Assembly: GCF_041435115.1 (NCBI RefSeq)
Contig: NZ_CP108048.1
Location: 46,652-110,651, forward strand
Source: Streptomyces sp. NBC_00289
GTDB lineage: Bacteria; Actinomycetota; Actinomycetes; Streptomycetales; Streptomycetaceae
DNA: 64,000 nucleotides
Reading direction: 5' to 3'
Positions 8,360 to 16,230 of the stretch are shown in pieces (position 1 is the first letter of the stretch; each line of letters opens with the position of its first letter). A program made the position numbers and the translations under genes. The notes beneath the pieces are model-generated. The model made no database searches, was not told where the DNA came from, and saw nothing but the letters and a program-made list of their open reading frames with translations.

Positions 8360-10462
8360 TCAGTCAGGAGGCAGCTCGTCTCCGGTTTCTGCGTCGTAGG
8401 CAATCCCGCTCGGAGACAATCGGACGCTACGGAAGTCTGCCCGCGAGCCTTCCTTCCAGCTTTTTCCGCCGATCGCGATTCGCACTGTCACGTCCGCGAG
8501 CGGGTCCTCTACCGGAAGCGAAAGCTCAGGGGTCTTGGGGTACCACCTGTCATCCCCTCGAGCACTTTGAGCGCTTTTCCCTGAGGCATCGATCCGCAGA
8601 TACTTGGCGTTGCGGTCGAAGTAGGAGCGCAGTTCCACTACGACGTGGTCCCTGGCGCTGTTCCATTGCGCCACCACGTCCGCGTGAACGCCGTCGATGC
8701 GGACTGCCGCTCCGGACCGTCCCTTGTACGCGGCGGCTTTCTGCTGGCGCTCCTGGGTGTGCTGTTCATCATTGGCGTGCTGCCACACGCCGACTGCCGT
8801 GATGGACAACGCCGCGATAGCAGCGACGTAGGGCCAAGCCCGCCGACGCGTCGGTGCGGGCTGCCTCTCGTCAGGAGTCAGCAGGGCGGGTGCGGGCGGC
8901 TGCGGCACGCTATGCCAGGCCGGGGACGTGCTGTCGCCGCTCTTGTCGAACCAGTCCGCCTCGTTGCCCATGCGGGCGACGGTAGCGCGCAGTTGCGCTG
9001 CCTGTCCGGGGTCACCGCGCAGTTCTGCCACTTGCGCACGGGTCTCCAACCACGCAAGTGCCTGGGTGGAGTTGAGGCCGTGGGAGGTGATGTCCTCTCG
9101 CTCGCCGACGGCAGCCAGTTGAGCGGCCTCGTCGAACCGGCCGGCCAGCGCGGCCTTCAAAACTGTCTCGTGTCGGGCAAGGCCGAAGTGGCAGATGTCG
9201 ATGACGTTGGACGGCATGTCCCAGTCCCAGGCGACGGCGCCACCGATCTCCGTCTGTGTCTCATCGTCCTGCTCGATCTCGATGCTCAGGGCCTGCTGCG
9301 CCTTGCGGCGGCGCGAGGATGTGTCGGTGAGTGTGGCTTCCTCTTCGCTGAGGACGGTCTGGATGATGTCGACGTGGTCCGGACCGACCTTCCATACGGC
9401 CTGTCCCGGATCGAGCGCCGGGATCTTTTCGACAGCCCAGGCGGGCAGACCGAGCAGTGAACCGACGATGGCCGCCTCTTCGGGACCGAGGCGTCCGACG
9501 TGGGCGATCTCGCACAGCCGCGCCAGGTCCTGCGCCCTGCCCTCACCGAGGTCGGACAGCGTGTGCATCACCACGTCCAAACTCAGCGCGGCCTTGCGGG
9601 AGTTCTTCAGCAGCCGCTGGATCAGCTCGCTCGTGGCTGGGGACAGCAGAATCTGCCACGCCTCCTCGAGGACCAGGTGCCGGTGCACGGCGGTCGACTG
9701 GCGCAGCCACACCTGCTCTGCCCAGCACGACACCGCGGCCATCAGCGACGGAATCGCCGGGGAGTTGCGGTCCAGGGCGGAGAAGTCGAAGGACAGGATC
9801 GGAAGGTTCGTCTCGGGGAGGCTCGCGTCCTGGCCGTCAAACAGGCCGCGGAGCGAGCCCTCCGTGTAGCGGGACAGGGCGATCGCTGCGCCCTCGCCCC
9901 ACTCACTGAGCTTGGTGGCGGGCCACCGGCCGTTTTCAGGGGTGACCAGGGCGTCCACCAGACCGGTCAGCGATGTCGCCTTCGGGTGGGTCAGCGCGTG
10001 CTGGAGTGCGTGAGTGGCCTGGTGGGTGAGGGCGCCGGGCTCAACAGCCAGGATCAGCGAGCGGATCAGCTGCTCGCGGACCCCCGGCGGGAAGAGCGTG
10101 CTGACCGGGTTGAGGGTGAAAGTGCCGGCCTCGATGACTCTGCCTCCTAGGGAGCGGACCAGCGGCGCCCATTCGCCGCCGGCACTGTCCTCGCCGAAGG
10201 AGTCGATGATGACGGCCTGGTGGGCATGGTGGAGGATCTCGCGTCGGATCCGCGCCTTCGCCGTCGAGGACTTGCCGGAGCCGAGACCACCCAGGGCCAG
10301 GCTGTTCGTGGCGGGCAGGACGGCCGTGTCGGTCAGCACGGGGGAGAGGTGGAAGAGGCGCCCGTCCAGCAGCGACCGGCCGATCGGAACGCCGGGAAAC
10401 CGGGTGCTGGACGCGACAAGCGGCGCCGTGATCGCGGCGTGGTTGGAGGGCAGGCGGATCAT
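8360..10462 (-). CDS. VirB4/TraC-like conjugation ATPase
   Basis: A 700-aa protein. Walker A is GGLGSGKSS at residues 58-66, and Walker B is in HLVLEEAWQILL near residue 270, followed by LLKNSRKAALSLDVVMHTLSDL as in VirB4-type ATPases. After the ATPase domain (to ~400) come a helical region, a Pro-rich linker and a membrane helix (WPYVAAIAALSITAVGVW, ~540-560), then an extracytoplasmic C-terminal domain. VirB4 proteins energise assembly of type IV secretion channels at the membrane. The start overlaps the preceding gene stop (TGATG), showing translational coupling. The C-terminal membrane-anchored tail is longer than in typical VirB4 and is specific to actinobacterial versions. Confidence 0.8.
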   Translation of the reverse strand: MIRLPSNHAAITAPLVASSTRFPGVPIGRSLLDGRLFHLSPVLTDTAVLPATNSLALGGLGSGKSSTAKARIRREILHHAHQAVIIDSFGEDSAGGEWAPLVRSLGGRVIEAGTFTLNPVSTLFPPGVREQLIRSLILAVEPGALTHQATHALQHALTHPKATSLTGLVDALVTPENGRWPATKLSEWGEGAAIALSRYTEGSLRGLFDGQDASLPETNLPILSFDFSALDRNSPAIPSLMAAVSCWAEQVWLRQSTAVHRHLVLEEAWQILLSPATSELIQRLLKNSRKAALSLDVVMHTLSDLGEGRAQDLARLCEIAHVGRLGPEEAAIVGSLLGLPAWAVEKIPALDPGQAVWKVGPDHVDIIQTVLSEEEATLTDTSSRRRKAQQALSIEIEQDDETQTEIGGAVAWDWDMPSNVIDICHFGLARHETVLKAALAGRFDEAAQLAAVGEREDITSHGLNSTQALAWLETRAQVAELRGDPGQAAQLRATVARMGNEADWFDKSGDSTSPAWHSVPQPPAPALLTPDERQPAPTRRRAWPYVAAIAALSITAVGVWQHANDEQHTQERQQKAAAYKGRSGAAVRIDGVHADVVAQWNSARDHVVVELRSYFDRNAKYLRIDASGKSAQSARGDDRWYPKTPELSLPVEDPLADVTVRIAIGGKSWKEGSRADFRSVRLSPSGIAYDAETGDELPPD

Positions 10463-11535
10463 CAGAGGATCGCCCCTTTCCTGGTGGAGGCCCCGTGCGG
10501 GGTGGTCATCACGTGAGCGCGGTGCTGCTGGCCAGCGAGCCAGTCGAGACGGATGCGGTGCCGGTCGGCGGCGAGAGAGGCCTGCCAGCGGGCGTCGGTG
10601 ACAGCCTCAGGGCTGTCGCCCCACACCGTCAGGTAGGCGTCGATGTCCACGAGCGTCGCGCCCTGGACCAGGGCGCCATGGGTGGTCCCGCTGGCCAGAT
10701 CGTGGGCGTCCTGCTTGACCTTGTCGGTGGTGAACGCCTCGCTCGCGGCGCGCTGCCACTTTGCGGATCGGCGGGACTGGCCTACCGGCAGCGGCCGGTA
10801 GAGGACGGCGAACGAGCGGTCTGCGTCTGTGCCGAGCAGCATCTTCGGCATGAGGTCGCCGTCGGTTTCCTCGGGCCAGGACGTGATCCGGGCCGTGGCA
10901 GCGAACCGTCCGTCGTCCAACGCGACCCAGCCCGCGCCGCGATCGGCGATAGCAGGGATTGGATCCGGCGTGATGGGCATGAGGGCGCCGAGCGCGGCGA
11001 ACTCACCCGCGAGCGTGTCCAGGACACGGTCCGGCTGACCGGCCAGGCCCTTGGGCACGTGGACGGAGACCGTCTGCGTGTGGGCGGTGTGATCGCCGTT
11101 CGCCGCGTGATGGGTGACGTGGACCTGGACGCCTGCGCTGCGGGCCTGGCCGCCGGCGAACGCCAGCGCCCGGGAGAACTGGTCGTGGAACGCGGTCCGG
11201 CGCTGTTCGTCCTGCATGGTGCCGTGGTCCGGGTACACGGCCCACGTCGCGGTGGCGCCGGGGCGTCCCGTCATCGTGTTGGGCACCGTGCGTTCGCGCA
11301 GGTGCCGATAGCCGACAGCCGCCCATCGGCTGAGCGAACGCGGGCCCGGCGCGATGTTGAGCAGCGCGGCGGCCGCGCCGACCGCGCCGAACGTCCACAC
11401 GGGTGGTGGGGTGAGCATTGCCGACATCAGGACGGCGCTCCCGAGTCCGGCGTTCGCCTTCGTCAGCAGCGTCTCGGAAGGGCTGAGTCCGCGCTGTACA
11501 GCGGGGATCCGGTAGCCGGGAGTCAGGGAGTACAC
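10462..11535 (-). CDS. SCO6880-like conjugation-associated membrane protein
   Basis: A 357-aa protein starting from GTG with GAAGGAGAG upstream. Two hydrophobic stretches near residues 30-65 (AVLMSAMLTPPPVWTFGAVG, then AAALLNIAPG) suggest a membrane hairpin. The rest is a soluble domain with HVTHHAANGDHTAHTQTVSVHVP and MPKMLLGTDADRSFAVLYRP. It sits directly before the VirB4-like gene with a 1-base overlap. The pattern matches proteins named SCO6880 family in Streptomyces transfer clusters, likely playing the part of VirB3 or the VirB4 N-terminal domain. Assignment is by context and recall. Confidence 0.65.
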   Translation of the reverse strand: MYSLTPGYRIPAVQRGLSPSETLLTKANAGLGSAVLMSAMLTPPPVWTFGAVGAAAALLNIAPGPRSLSRWAAVGYRHLRERTVPNTMTGRPGATATWAVYPDHGTMQDEQRRTAFHDQFSRALAFAGGQARSAGVQVHVTHHAANGDHTAHTQTVSVHVPKGLAGQPDRVLDTLAGEFAALGALMPITPDPIPAIADRGAGWVALDDGRFAATARITSWPEETDGDLMPKMLLGTDADRSFAVLYRPLPVGQSRRSAKWQRAASEAFTTDKVKQDAHDLASGTTHGALVQGATLVDIDAYLTVWGDSPEAVTDARWQASLAADRHRIRLDWLAGQQHRAHVMTTPHGASTRKGAIL

Positions 11536-11625
11536 GAGCTCTCCTTCGAGGTTGGACCATCCGGGTTCCGGCCTCGGCGCCCACCCGGATAGGCGGGCGG
11601 GCGTCGGGCCCGGGAGACGGACGGG

Positions 11626-12903
11626 CTACGGGTTGGTTGTCTGGCCCGGACCTGGTGGCGGGTTCGGGGCAGCACGCCGGGGGCCCGGCGTGCGGGGTGG
11701 GGTGGTCCCGGCCGCCGGGGCGGCGGGTCCGGGGGTCTGCGGCTGGACAGCTGTGCGGGCCTGCTGGCGTGCGCGGGTGATCTCCGCTGTGCGGGCTGCG
11801 CGTTCACGGACCTGGGTGATGGTGGATGCCGTGGTCAGCTGGCCCTCGCGCTTGCGCTGGGTGACGCCGTACGCGGCGAACAGCACACCCCGGTCCTGAT
11901 GGACCGCACGGCCCGGCGTGTCCACCGTGCGCAGTCCACGCGGCGCGTTCTCGCGCTCGTAGACGTCCGGGGCGCCGGCCCGCACGACCACCCGGGCGAG
12001 CCGGTTGTCCGTGCGGCGTTCCACCAGCGACCGGGCGCCGCGGGCGACCTTGGGACCGAAGTAGGGCACCCCATGGAAAATCATCCGCAGCATCAACGCG
12101 TCCGCAGCAACCAGCAGGACAGAGTCGACTACGAGCGAGCCCTGGGCCAGCTTCACGAACGGTGCGAGGAGTAGCAGCGCGAACGGGGCGAACATGAGCC
12201 CCAGCAGCCTCCCCGCCCATGCCTTGACCGCGGATGTGTCGCCCCCTCGTGCCAGCGACGCCAGCACGAGGGGAGCCATGCACACGAACACCAGGATGCC
12301 GAGCTGGCGGGTCATGAACACCAGCGCAGCCAACGCCAGGGCGACGACCAGAGCACTGAAGATGATCAGGAGTGCGAGGGGGTTCCCCGCGTCCGCTCCA
12401 TGCTCCATGTCGGTGCTGATCGCGCCGAACAGGGTGGATTCGTCGCTGGCGAACGCGGCCGTGAACGCGGCACTCACGGCCCGGTTCAGCAGCATCACCA
12501 CCCCTGGGATCGACGCCATGCCGGCCACGGCGGCCAGAGACCACCCGGTGGAAGCGCCCATCTGCTTCAGGCGGGGTGCGCCCTGCCAGGCGGTCAGGGC
12601 GCACACAACGACCACGCACACGAAGATCGCAACGGCCAGATGCTGACCGAGCCAGAGGAACTGCGCGTACACGCCGCTGTCGGCCTTCGTCGGCGCCCAC
12701 GCGTCCTTCGGTGCAACCAGGCCGTTGATCTTCTTGATCAAGCTGTCAGCGAGACGTCTGACGTGGTCGGAGGCGCCGTCGGTGAGGCCACTGCTCCCGC
12801 CGGCGCCGGGAGAGCCGCCCCCGCCGCTGTGGTCGCTGACGCAGTATTCGTAGCCGGGCGTGCCCTTGAGGGCGTCGCATGGGTCCTCTTGCAGGTACGC
12901 CAT
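11626..12903 (-). CDS. VirB6/TrbL-like multi-spanning conjugation protein
   Basis: A 425-aa protein with a Gly/Ser-rich N-terminal segment, then about six hydrophobic helices between residues ~85 and ~290 (for example HLAVAIFVCVVVVCAL, LALLIIFSALVVALALAALV and GLMFAPFALLLLAPFV). The C-terminus is a long Arg/Pro-rich cytoplasmic tail ending PPPGPGQTTNP. This topology is that of VirB6/TrbL inner-membrane channel components. It lies between the small two-helix protein and the SCO6880-like gene in the same operon. No catalytic motif is expected. Confidence 0.7.
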   Translation of the reverse strand: MAYLQEDPCDALKGTPGYEYCVSDHSGGGGSPGAGGSSGLTDGASDHVRRLADSLIKKINGLVAPKDAWAPTKADSGVYAQFLWLGQHLAVAIFVCVVVVCALTAWQGAPRLKQMGASTGWSLAAVAGMASIPGVVMLLNRAVSAAFTAAFASDESTLFGAISTDMEHGADAGNPLALLIIFSALVVALALAALVFMTRQLGILVFVCMAPLVLASLARGGDTSAVKAWAGRLLGLMFAPFALLLLAPFVKLAQGSLVVDSVLLVAADALMLRMIFHGVPYFGPKVARGARSLVERRTDNRLARVVVRAGAPDVYERENAPRGLRTVDTPGRAVHQDRGVLFAAYGVTQRKREGQLTTASTITQVRERAARTAEITRARQQARTAVQPQTPGPAAPAAGTTPPRTPGPRRAAPNPPPGPGQTTNP

Positions 12904-12908
12904 GCGCG

Positions 12909-13184
12909 TCAGCCCTTGGCTTCGGTGACGGTGGAGAACAGGGTGTCGCCGTAGAGCGCGAGGATCACGGCGACGAACAGGGTGCCGATCGCCATGGACC
13001 CCTTCCTCAGGGCGCCCTTGGGGTCGTTGGACAGCTGCAGCAGCATCCTGACCGCGATCACGGCGATCACGGCGGCGATGCCCTTGGTGACCAGACCACC
13101 GCCGGTCAGGCCGATCGTGTCGAAGAAGTCCTTGAACCCGCCGCTCATGTCGACGGGCTTGGCGAGGGTCGTGAACTTAGGCAT
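12909..13184 (-). CDS. small two-helix membrane protein (pilin-like)
   Basis: A 91-aa protein with two hydrophobic helices (GIAAVIAVIAVRMLLQL at ~35-51 and SMAIGTLFVAVILALYGDTL at ~63-82) joined by a short charged loop. Size, topology and position before the VirB6-like gene resemble VirB2/TrbC pilins, but no signal peptide cleavage site is evident. It is spaced 5 bases from the next gene, so it is co-transcribed. The pilin role is inference. Confidence 0.6.
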   Translation of the reverse strand: MPKFTTLAKPVDMSGGFKDFFDTIGLTGGGLVTKGIAAVIAVIAVRMLLQLSNDPKGALRKGSMAIGTLFVAVILALYGDTLFSTVTEAKG

Positions 13185-13187
13185 GGG

Positions 13188-14186
13188 TCAGATCTCCCTG
13201 TTGTGGTGGGGTACGGGGCGGGCGACGGCGTAGAGGTCGGTCATCGTGTCCATGGGGTCGATGCGGACGTTCGTGCCGGGCCGGGGGGCGTCGATAATCC
13301 ATCCGCCCCCGATGGCAATTCCGACGTGGTGAATGCTGGTGGGACTGGCGCCGTAAAAGACGAGGTCTCCGGGGCGTACATCTCCCGGCTTGACGGGTTC
13401 GGATGCGGCGTACTGCTGGGCTGCCGTGCGGGGCAGGCTGATGCCTGCTTTCGCGTAGGCGTAGAGCGTGAGTCCGGAGCAGTCGAACCCGGCAATTTTC
13501 TTTCCGGAGTGCCCATTGGGGGAGCAGCAGATTCCCGTGCTGGGCCCGCTTGGATTGCCGCCACCCCATGAATACGGTGTGCCGAGCATTCCGCTGGCCG
13601 CACTGATGGCAGCGGCGGCCTGATTTGTGGTCGCGGTCGCTCCGCCACCTGCGGTTTTACCGGCCAGTGCGGAGATCGACCTGACGTAGTTCTGTGTCTC
13701 TTTGTAGGGAGGCACGCCACCATATTTTTTGACGGCGCCGGATCCAGCGTTGTAGGCGGCGAGCATGTTGCTCTGCGCATTGCCGGGAACGCCTTTGACA
13801 TCTTTGGCGATGTCGCAGAGATATTTCGCGGCGGAGGGGATCGCGTCTCCGGGATCCCACACGTCGCGTTTACCGTCGCTGTTTCCGTCGATGCCGTGGT
13901 TTTCCCACGTGGACGGCATGAACTGCGCGACACCCTCGGCACCCACAGGAGAGCTGGCTTTCGGATTGAAGCCGCTTTCCTGTGTGAGCAGGGCGCCGAG
14001 CAGGTTGGGTGTGACTTCGGGGCAGGTATTTCCTGCGTCCTGCACGAGGGACCGGTATTGGGCGGGGATGGACAGGCTGAGAGCGGCTCCCATGACGGGG
14101 TCGTCGCCGGCGGCCTGGACGAGCGCGGCCGCGACGACGGCCACGATTGCCCCGATGCCGATCGTGGTGGCTACAGAGGCTCGCAA
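13188..14186 (-). CDS. bifunctional lytic transglycosylase / NlpC-P60 peptidase
   Basis: A 332-aa protein with an N-terminal membrane anchor or signal (TTIGIGAIVAVVAAALVQAA). The SLT domain (~45-165) has the catalytic Glu in LLTQESGFNP, plus GVAQFMPSTW and NMLAAYNAGSG motifs. The NlpC/P60 domain (~190-330) has the catalytic Cys in FDCSGLTLYAYA, His in HHVGIAIG, and GDLVFYG. Such proteins open the peptidoglycan to let the transfer channel cross the wall, as VirB1-type enzymes do. It lies downstream of the FtsK-like gene across a repeat-rich intergenic region, and 3 bases before the pilin-like gene. Confidence 0.85.
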   Translation of the reverse strand: MRASVATTIGIGAIVAVVAAALVQAAGDDPVMGAALSLSIPAQYRSLVQDAGNTCPEVTPNLLGALLTQESGFNPKASSPVGAEGVAQFMPSTWENHGIDGNSDGKRDVWDPGDAIPSAAKYLCDIAKDVKGVPGNAQSNMLAAYNAGSGAVKKYGGVPPYKETQNYVRSISALAGKTAGGGATATTNQAAAAISAASGMLGTPYSWGGGNPSGPSTGICCSPNGHSGKKIAGFDCSGLTLYAYAKAGISLPRTAAQQYAASEPVKPGDVRPGDLVFYGASPTSIHHVGIAIGGGWIIDAPRPGTNVRIDPMDTMTDLYAVARPVPHHNREI

Positions 14187-14233
14187 CGCGGTTTCCCTCC
14201 TTCCTGACGTTTTTGATCATTTGCACTGGTCAA

Positions 14234-14354
14234 GACCGTCACGAGGGACCGCCGGGGGACCGTCATGGCACCGGCATGCGCGAGGCGGCATGCCGGTGCC
14301 ATGACGGTGGTTGACGGTGCTGTGACGGTGGTCTGCCGGTGCCTCGTGACGGTC
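14234..14354. repeat. nested inverted repeats with six TGACGGT motifs (candidate clt or operator)
   Basis: Between the translocase and wall-hydrolase genes lie two nested perfect inverted repeats. The outer arms are GACCGTCACGAGG (14234-14246) and CCTCGTGACGGTC (14342-14354). The inner arms are 21 bp (14259-14279 and 14288-14308) with an 8-base loop. The heptamer TGACGGT occurs four times on the plus strand (from 14302, 14312, 14323, 14347) and twice inverted (14235, 14259). The right outer arm overlaps the translocase stop. It may be a transfer site, a regulator site or a transcription barrier. Confidence 0.6.
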
Positions 14355-15993
14355 ACGAGCCGGATTTGGCGGCCTTGATGAGGTCGGCCAGCAGGTAGCC
14401 GCGGCCCTTCCCTGTGCGGCTGGCGGAAACACCGAGCAAATTGCTCAGTTGCTTTCCGCGCTCGGTGGCGTCGTCCTCATGGATGCCGAGTGCGGGCGCC
14501 AGTTCTGCCGTGGTCATGAAATCTGCCTCGTTGCTCCGCAGCAAGGCGATTGCCTTGGTGAGCGGAGATTCCGGGATCGCTTCGATCGCCTGTTTCTGCC
14601 TGTCGATCACTTCGTCGACTACGTCCCAGATGAACTGATCCTCGAAGTTGAATCCGCGGAGCAGCGTGGAGCGTCCCTGGGTGAACAGGACGGCCTGGCC
14701 CTTGATGTCCGGGTCCAGGAGCGCCGGATTGATCGGCGCGACCGTCTCGAAGTAGGTGTCCCCGAGGGCGACTTTGGCCGTTCCGGACGATGCCACGTAC
14801 AGGCACAGCCGGTAGAGGAACTGATCGCGGACCATGACCGGAATGGCGTTCGTAGACGGACGCTGGGTCATGAGAATCGTGGAGATCCCCGATTCCAAGG
14901 ATTTCGCGACCAACGAGCGGGTCTTTTCCGCGATCCGCCGGGCGTCTTCCTTTCCCTCCTTGGATTCATCGCTGGTGAAAAAGTCGGCCGCCTCATCCAC
15001 GATGAAGATGACCGGCTTGAACTTCGGCAACGGCTTCCGGTCCTGGACGGCTTCCTTGATTTCCGCGTAACGCCTGTCCGAGCGGCCGTTCAGCTCATCG
15101 ACCATGTCCTCGTAGACGGCAGGATCGTCGGACGACTCGTAGCGGAAGGCGGCTTTTTCGAACCGGGTCAGTCCGCAGAACTTTCCGTCCAGCAGATACA
15201 GTTCGAAGTCGCCGTAGGCGATCAGCAGGCAGGTGATGAGCCCGTTGATCAGGGTGGTCTTGCCCATCTGGGTCATGCCGGCGACCAGCATGGACGCCTT
15301 GTCGAACGTGGGCACACCGGCCAGCTGGCCGGTGACGTCATGCCCGAGCGGCACCCCCGCGAACGTCACGATCTCCTGCCGGGTCGGGGCAGGGAACGGG
15401 TGGGTGAACGGCGGTTCGTGCAGCTTGAGGAGCTTGACGCGCCGTTCGTTGTCCCGGCTGCGCTCCATTTTCAGATGCAGGCGGGTCACGCCGAACATGC
15501 CGGCCACCGTGCCCAACTTCTTCTCGACGTCCTCATAGGTACGCCCCTTGGGCACGAGGAAGTCGTAGAGGCTGCCGGTCTGGACGTCGGTGACGGTGGC
15601 TTCGTCCTGCCGGATGACCTGGTCCCGGCCGATCGCACCAGCCGTGGTCAGCGCAGCCGTCAACTCCGGATGTACCGGGACGTTTTCCACGGCCGCCTCA
15701 GCCTCACCGGCCGATGCCGTGGACGATGACGATTCCTGCTTCAGAGCTGCCGCCGGCGCCTTCTCTCTCGCCCACATCGCCTTGAAGAGGGCCTTGGTCC
15801 GCCAGGCGGTGTAGCCGAGCGCGACCAGCGCGCCGGCGGTGAGCAGGACGGTGGCCGGCCAGGACAGACCGAGCTTGTCCTTGATGGCGGCGAGGATGCC
15901 GAACGCGATCGCGAGGGTGCCGATCGCGCCTGCCGCCTGCCCGTACCCATCGTCAGCGGCCATGGCGCTGGCCTGCTGTTTCTTCCTTCCCAC
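14353..15993 (-). CDS. FtsK/SpoIIIE-type conjugal DNA translocase (TraB-like)
   Basis: A 546-aa protein. Two membrane helices lie at ~22-65, then a linker, then the FtsK motor with Walker A AGMTQMGKTTL (~238-248), LYLLDGKFCGL, Walker B VIFIVDEAADFF and the ILMTQRPSTNAIP segment. A C-terminal winged-helix region (TTAELAPALGIHEDDATERG, then LSNLLGVSASRTGKGRGYLL) corresponds to the gamma domain that in Streptomyces TraB reads 8-bp transfer sites. TraB proteins move double-stranded plasmid DNA between mycelial cells as hexamers. GACCCGGC repeats lie just upstream and TGACGGT repeats overlap its 3' end, fitting a local transfer origin. Confidence 0.85.
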   Translation of the reverse strand: MGRKKQQASAMAADDGYGQAAGAIGTLAIAFGILAAIKDKLGLSWPATVLLTAGALVALGYTAWRTKALFKAMWAREKAPAAALKQESSSSTASAGEAEAAVENVPVHPELTAALTTAGAIGRDQVIRQDEATVTDVQTGSLYDFLVPKGRTYEDVEKKLGTVAGMFGVTRLHLKMERSRDNERRVKLLKLHEPPFTHPFPAPTRQEIVTFAGVPLGHDVTGQLAGVPTFDKASMLVAGMTQMGKTTLINGLITCLLIAYGDFELYLLDGKFCGLTRFEKAAFRYESSDDPAVYEDMVDELNGRSDRRYAEIKEAVQDRKPLPKFKPVIFIVDEAADFFTSDESKEGKEDARRIAEKTRSLVAKSLESGISTILMTQRPSTNAIPVMVRDQFLYRLCLYVASSGTAKVALGDTYFETVAPINPALLDPDIKGQAVLFTQGRSTLLRGFNFEDQFIWDVVDEVIDRQKQAIEAIPESPLTKAIALLRSNEADFMTTAELAPALGIHEDDATERGKQLSNLLGVSASRTGKGRGYLLADLIKAAKSGS

Positions 15994-16065
15994 ATGCTCT
16001 CCGTGGTGGTCGTGAACACGGGCGCCCCCGCCACGTGTTCGGCTTCTGCGGGTGGTGTGGTGCTC

Positions 16066-16128
16066 GCCGGGTCTGCTTGCCGGGTCTGCGGACGGTTCCG
16101 TCTCGCTCGCCGGGTCACTCGCCGGGTC
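16066..16128. repeat. four GCCGGGTC repeats (GACCCGGC on the minus strand), candidate TraB recognition sites
   Basis: GCCGGGTC occurs at 16066, 16079, 16109 and 16121, all in the same orientation, within 63 bases of the 237-base gap between the DUF2637 and FtsK-like genes. Read on the coding strand this is GACCCGGC. The TraB recognition sequence I recall from pSVH1 is GACCCGGA, also in direct repeats inside clt; seven of eight bases match. Function is inferred from position and similarity. Confidence 0.55.
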
Positions 16129-16175
16129 TGCACCAGGTCGACTGCGGTCGTGCGTGCTTCCGGCAGTCGCAGCAA

Positions 16176-16204
16176 GGGCCAGCCCGCAGGCTGCGGGCTG
16201 GCCC
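16176..16204 (-). terminator. hairpin after the DUF2637 gene
   Basis: Perfect 14-bp arms GGGCCAGCCCGCAG (16176-16189) and CTGCGGGCTGGCCC (16191-16204) around one base. It lies 27 bases past the DUF2637 stop and likely separates it from the FtsK-like gene transcript. Confidence 0.65.
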
Positions 16205-16230
16205 TCACTGGTGGTGCCGGACAGGGATGC

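Noticed and set aside
14353..15993. FtsK-like gene as the chromosomal divisome FtsK
   Set aside because: It has only two membrane helices, is 546 aa and lies among transfer genes, so it is a plasmid TraB-type translocase.
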